Source: Piscirickettsiaceae bacterium
GTDB lineage: Bacteria; Pseudomonadota; Gammaproteobacteria; Thiomicrospirales; Thiomicrospiraceae
Reading direction: 5' to 3'
Length of the DNA: 7,789 bases
Assembly (NCBI GenBank): GCA_021767305.1
Contig: JAASTL010000027.1
Coordinates: 1-7,789 of the forward strand
The notes beneath the pieces were generated by a model, which saw only the letters and a program-made list of their open reading frames with translations, had not been told where the DNA came from and did no database searches. Both the position numbers and the translations under genes were made by a program. Positions 5,805 to 7,789 of the stretch are shown here, one piece after another (within the stretch, counting starts at the first letter, position 1; each line of letters begins with the position of its first letter).

Positions 5805-6107
5805 ATGAGTAAGATGATTACAATTGAAACGGCCTATGCTTTAGCAGATGTTCAATATCTATTTGCCGAGCAGGTAGAAGAGGGAACAACAGTTGAACAA
5901 GCCTTAGAGCGTTCTAAACTATTGCAAGAGGTGCCAGGCTTGGTGATTGACAAGGTAGGGATATTCGGTAAATTAGTCTCTACCGATACGGTATTGCGTG
6001 AAGGCGATAGAATTGAGGTTTATCGCCCACTCAAAGCAGATCCGCGTGATCGTAGGCGCAAAAAGGTAGCCCAAGAGCGTGAAGCAAGCAAAGATGCGAA
6101 AAAGTAA
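5805..6107 (+). CDS. rnfH: RnfH/RatB-family ubiquitin-like protein
   Basis: This 100-residue protein belongs to the RnfH family (RatB, PasI), which has a beta-grasp ubiquitin-like fold. The family features are AYAL...QYL at 10-19, VEQAL in the first helix, VGIFGKLV at 51-58, and the strongly conserved REGDRIEVYRPL at 65-76. ADPRDRRRKK follows at 78-87, then a basic, lysine-rich tail. The gene pairs with ratA, as in E. coli where RatB/PasI is the proposed antitoxin. The name RnfH comes from its association with Rnf electron-transport genes, and its biochemical role is unsettled. A second in-frame ATG at codon 4 is possible. The spacer from ratA is 117 bases and contains a small hairpin and the palindrome TAGTCGACTA (5718-5727). 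No convincing internal promoter is seen, so the two are probably co-transcribed. Confidence 0.93.
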   Translation: MSKMITIETAYALADVQYLFAEQVEEGTTVEQALERSKLLQEVPGLVIDKVGIFGKLVSTDTVLREGDRIEVYRPLKADPRDRRRKKVAQEREASKDAKK

Positions 6108-6136
6108 TCAACCATAATTCATAAGTTTCAAAAACT

Positions 6137-6163
6137 AAAAAGGCCTGTAAATCAGGCTTTTTT
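6137..6163 (+). terminator. Bidirectional terminator between rnfH and bamE
   Basis: GCCTG (6143-6147) and CAGGC (6153-6157) form a stem with a 5-base loop, flanked by five A on the left and six T (6158-6163) on the right. Both strands therefore show a stem followed by a T-run. It suits the convergent arrangement of rnfH (plus) and bamE (minus). Confidence 0.9.
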
Positions 6164-6192
6164 AATGCAGTATTTTAAATGTTAATTTATGC

Positions 6193-6603
6193 TTAAAACC
6201 AATCTAAACCAAGCCATGAATCATCTTGCTTAAGAGCAACTTCATTTTCTTTTTCTGACCAGTTTGCTAATAGTTGGTCATTGTCGAATTCAATGGTTAA
6301 GTAACGCGATAACTTTGCCGTTTTGTCATTTTTCTCGCTACTGAAATAAGTGTATTCCCACTGGTTTGGGTTAAAAGGGTGTTGTCCCATTGGCGGCCCT
6401 AATAACTCTCTAACCTGGTTTTTAGTTAAGCCTTCTTGTAATAAATCAACTGATTCGGCGGTCATCACATTACCTTGTACCAAAGGAGCTTTATATGGCT
6501 CAAGGTATGAACATCCAGAAAGTAGGGCTGAACTTAACAGTAGAGTCACAGTCAATGATTTTACATTGGGTCTAGTCGGTTTAAGTGATTTCAGCTTGGC
6601 CAT
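6193..6603 (-). CDS. bamE: Outer membrane assembly lipoprotein BamE (SmpA/OmlA)
   Basis: This 136-residue lipoprotein has a lipobox LSGC, with the lipidated cysteine at residue 31 after a hydrophobic stretch 17-27. The mature part is a SmpA/OmlA domain. YKAPLVQGNVM at 37-47 is the conserved N-terminal segment (YxxxxxQGN), which in E. coli binds phosphatidylglycerol and BamD. EGLTKNQVRELLGPP at 57-71 follows, then WEYTYF at 82-87 and the final beta strands (LTIEFDNDQL). BamE is an accessory subunit of the BAM complex that folds proteins into the outer membrane. The start is supported by the Shine-Dalgarno AAGGA 9 bases upstream on the minus strand. The gene diverges from fur and converges on rnfH, matching the conserved ratA-rnfH-bamE neighbourhood. 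Confidence 0.95.
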   Translation of the reverse strand: MAKLKSLKPTRPNVKSLTVTLLLSSALLSGCSYLEPYKAPLVQGNVMTAESVDLLQEGLTKNQVRELLGPPMGQHPFNPNQWEYTYFSSEKNDKTAKLSRYLTIEFDNDQLLANWSEKENEVALKQDDSWLGLDWF

Positions 6604-6650
6604 TTTAAAAGTTCCTTGGCATGTTCGTGATTTGATGATTTAGAAATTGG

Positions 6651-6672
6651 AAATTGTAAATAGTAACAATTT
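6651..6672. repeat. Inverted repeat AAATTGT-N8-ACAATTT upstream of bamE
   Basis: Perfect 7-bp arms at 6651-6657 and 6666-6672 are separated by 8 bases. It sits in the probable bamE leader, about 50-70 bases before its start codon. It could be an operator or a leader hairpin. It does not match the usual Fur box well. Confidence 0.35.
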
Positions 6673-6700
6673 TCATTTAAGCTCAAAGTTAATTTGTTGT

Positions 6701-6728
6701 ATTATACACACCTAATTAGTCATCTTAA
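6701..6728 (-). promoter_or_regulatory. Candidate sigma-70 promoter of bamE
   Basis: On the minus strand TTAAGA (6723-6728) and a perfect TATAAT (6701-6706) are separated by 16 bases. The -35 matches consensus at four of six positions. It would give a leader of about 90 bases before the bamE start at 6603. Confidence 0.5.
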
Positions 6729-6741
6729 GCAGATAATTAGG
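6711..6741. promoter_or_regulatory. Inverted repeat CCTAATTA-N15-TAATTAGG in the bamE-fur region
   Basis: Perfect 8-bp arms lie at 6711-6718 and 6734-6741, with CTTAAG at the centre. The element covers the -35 and spacer of the proposed bamE promoter and lies 42-72 bases before the fur ATG. It may be an operator for one or both genes. The GATAAT at 6732-6737 resembles part of a Fur box, but a full 19-bp Fur box is not evident. Confidence 0.4.
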
Positions 6742-6773
6742 CAACTAAACCACATAATAATATTTTGATAACT

Positions 6774-6778
6774 GAGGG
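6774..6778 (+). promoter_or_regulatory. Ribosome binding site of fur
   Basis: GAGGG stands 4 bases before the ATG at 6783. It selects that ATG over the in-frame TTG at 6765, which has no upstream purine run. Confidence 0.7.
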
Positions 6779-6782
6779 TTTT

Positions 6783-7187
6783 ATGAGCGGTGCAGAGTTA
6801 AAAAAAGTTGGATTAAAAGTCACCTTACCGAGATTGAAAATATTAGAAATCTTGGAAAGTGCCGGAGAAGATCATCATTTATCTGCTGAAGATGTTTATA
6901 AAATCTTGCTTGAACAAGGTGAAGAAGTTGGTTTGGCAACAGTTTACCGTGTTTTAACTCAGTTTGAACAAGCAGGCATTGTGCGCCGTTTGAACTTTGA
7001 AAATAACATCTCTATTTTTGAGTTAGATACGGGTGACAACCATGATCATATTGTTTGTATCAAATCTGGTCGAGTAAAAGAGTTTGTTGACCCGATCATT
7101 GAAGAACGCATTAAAGAAATCGCCTTGGAAAATGGTTATGAACTCTCAGGGCATAGTCTAGTCATTTACGGTAATCTTCCAGAATAA
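6783..7187 (+). CDS. fur: Ferric uptake regulator Fur
   Basis: This 134-residue protein is the iron-responsive repressor of the Fur family. The N-terminal winged helix includes LKKVGLKVTLPRLKILEIL (6-24) and the recognition helix GLATVYRVLTQFEQAG (50-65). Metal-site residues are kept: H31/H32, E80, H87-D88-H89, E107/E108 and H124. The family's structural zinc site is lost. C92 remains, but its CxxC partner is Ser95, and the protein ends at NLPE without the C-terminal cysteines and His-rich tail of E. coli Fur (148 residues). Pseudomonas aeruginosa Fur shows the same single-cysteine, short form, so this is a natural variant, not damage. The ATG at 6783 is chosen for its GAGGG ribosome binding site. 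A TTG at 6765 would add six non-conserved residues. Fur diverges from bamE, a common pairing in gammaproteobacteria. A strong terminator follows. Confidence 0.97.
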   Translation: MSGAELKKVGLKVTLPRLKILEILESAGEDHHLSAEDVYKILLEQGEEVGLATVYRVLTQFEQAGIVRRLNFENNISIFELDTGDNHDHIVCIKSGRVKEFVDPIIEERIKEIALENGYELSGHSLVIYGNLPE

Positions 7188-7188
7188 C

Positions 7189-7231
7189 CTTAACCTAAAG
7201 CTTAACCTAAAGCTTAATCCGAAGCCTAACC
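7189..7231. repeat. Tandem 12-bp repeats right after fur
   Basis: The unit CTTAACCTAAAG occurs exactly at 7189-7200 and 7201-7212. A diverged third copy CTTAATCCGAAG is at 7213-7224, and a partial fourth (CCTAACC) ends at 7231. The array begins one base after the fur stop codon. The function is unknown, and replication slippage is the simplest origin. Confidence 0.85.
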
Positions 7232-7253
7232 ACTGATGCAATAAAATTCTAAG

Positions 7254-7285
7254 CGGGCAGAGTGATGATTCACCTGCCCGTTTTT
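7254..7285 (+). terminator. Rho-independent terminator of fur
   Basis: CGGGCAG (7254-7260) pairs with CTGCCCG (7274-7280). After a one-base bulge, GTGA (7262-7265) pairs with TCAC (7270-7273), leaving a TGAT loop. Five T follow (7281-7285). It may also help stop the convergent SDR transcript, where the minus strand has a weaker T-rich stretch. Confidence 0.93.
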
Positions 7286-7301
7286 GGTTTCATTATTAGG
7301 A

Positions 7302-7324
7302 CTCAATTACTAAGGCTCAATTAC
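7302..7324. repeat. Direct repeat CTCAATTAC around the SDR stop codon
   Basis: CTCAATTAC occurs at 7302-7310 and 7316-7324, a 14-base period. On the minus strand the second copy encodes the final V-I-E codons and the first lies just after the stop TAG (7312-7310). It looks like a small duplication of the gene end. Confidence 0.6.
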
Positions 7325-7789
7325 ATTTCCCTCAAAATCCATTAAGCAACCGCTCTGTTCTGGGCTTAAATTCTGTAGAACCTGAAACAATCCTTTCACA
7401 CTGACTTCTGCGGATTGAAGCTGCCCAGGTTTTAAATATTTTTGAAAGGGTTTTGATAACGCACTGTCGGTCGTTCCAGGTTGCAGTGCAACGATTTTGC
7501 AATCTGAGCGGGCACGCTTTAACTCAATGCTTAAATTCTTCACCATCATATTCAGAGCGGCTTTAGCACATCGGTAACTGTACCAACCCCCCATTCTATT
7601 ATCAGAGATACTGCCTACTCGGGCAGAGAGTACCGCAAATGTGGTTGTGGTTTTTCGTAACGGGTTTTTTACCAGCAAGTTTTTAAATATTAATGACGGG
7701 CCTAGAAAGTTAATCTGCCAGCTCTTGCTAAGTTGTTCAACATCTAACTCCTTAAAGCTTTTTTCTGGCATAAGATCATCATCTTGAGC
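7310..7789 (-). CDS. Short-chain dehydrogenase, CsgA/C-factor-like (partial)
   Basis: This is the C-terminal part of an SDR oxidoreductase. The frame stays open to the window edge (reading A-Q-D-D-D-L before the first visible Met at 7771), so the N-terminal Rossmann motif and true start lie outside. Counting from that Met, N21 in INFLGP is the family's conserved Asn. The catalytic Ser is probably S54 in LSARVGSI, and the YxxxK pair is Y66-R-C-A-K70 in GGWYSYRCAKAALNM. LQPGTTDSALSKPF (96-109) is the loop after the last core strand. The DNRMGGWYSYR and PGT.D..LSKPFQ wording fits the CsgA/C-factor-like subgroup named after Myxococcus CsgA. The substrate is unknown, and most members are not developmental signals. 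It converges on fur. Confidence 0.9.
   Translation of the reverse strand, partial: AQDDDLMPEKSFKELDVEQLSKSWQINFLGPSLIFKNLLVKNPLRKTTTTFAVLSARVGSISDNRMGGWYSYRCAKAALNMMVKNLSIELKRARSDCKIVALQPGTTDSALSKPFQKYLKPGQLQSAEVSVKGLFQVLQNLSPEQSGCLMDFEGNVIEP

Noticed and set aside
5256..6107. A new toxin-antitoxin system
   Set aside because: ratA-rnfH is the known RatA-RatB/PasT-PasI pair in its usual conserved neighbourhood, and the toxin role itself is disputed.
6765..6782. TTG start adding six residues to Fur
   Set aside because: There is no ribosome binding site before the TTG, the extra residues are not family-like, and a GAGGG site directly precedes the ATG at 6783.
6604..6782. Classical Fur box upstream of fur
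   Set aside because: Only partial GATAAT-like pieces occur. No stretch fits the 19-bp inverted repeat well enough to call.
7189..7231. CRISPR array
   Set aside because: The 12-bp units are directly abutting with no spacers, and no cas genes are present.

Overview
The window looks like ordinary chromosome from a moderately AT-rich gammaproteobacterium. The evidence is a conserved block of smpB, ratA, rnfH and bamE, a one-piece tmRNA with an ANDDNYALAA tag, and a Pseudomonas-type Fur. The protein style suggests a sulfur-oxidising Thiomicrospira/Hydrogenovibrio/Thiomicrorhabdus-like lineage. That placement is inference and cannot be proved from the sequence alone. There are no transposases, integrases, CRISPR arrays or rRNA/tRNA genes.

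Layout. 1-2154: a secreted Sel1-repeat protein on the minus strand, diverging from an ABC1/UbiB-family atypical kinase on the plus strand. The kinase closely resembles mitochondrial COQ8/ADCK3. 2155-3147: a PAS-GGDEF diguanylate cyclase with an intact active site and I-site. It converges on the tmRNA gene ssrA (3216-3572, minus), which has a textbook terminator. 3749-4222 holds smpB (minus), upstream of ssrA in the same orientation. 4325-5089 holds an unrecognised exported protein (minus). It diverges from ratA (5256, plus) and rnfH (5805, plus). rnfH converges on bamE (6193-6603, minus) across a bidirectional terminator. bamE diverges from fur (6783-7187, plus), which ends in a strong terminator. 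The window closes with the 3' part of a CsgA/C-factor-like short-chain dehydrogenase (minus).

How the genes fit together. ssrA and smpB encode the two partners of trans-translation ribosome rescue. ratA/rnfH is the RatA-RatB (PasT-PasI) pair, and RatA also belongs to the COQ10 START-like family that binds ubiquinone. The COQ8-like kinase is also a ubiquinone-associated family, so two quinone-linked families lie within about 5 kb. BamE is an outer-membrane lipoprotein of the BAM complex, and Fur is the iron regulator.

I do not see a clearly new multi-gene system. The points most worth a second look are the exported orphan between smpB and ratA, a 14-bp palindrome with a half-site in the ratA promoter, inverted repeats in the bamE-fur promoter region, a Fur lacking its structural zinc cysteines, a dyad at the ssrA promoter, and short tandem repeats after fur.
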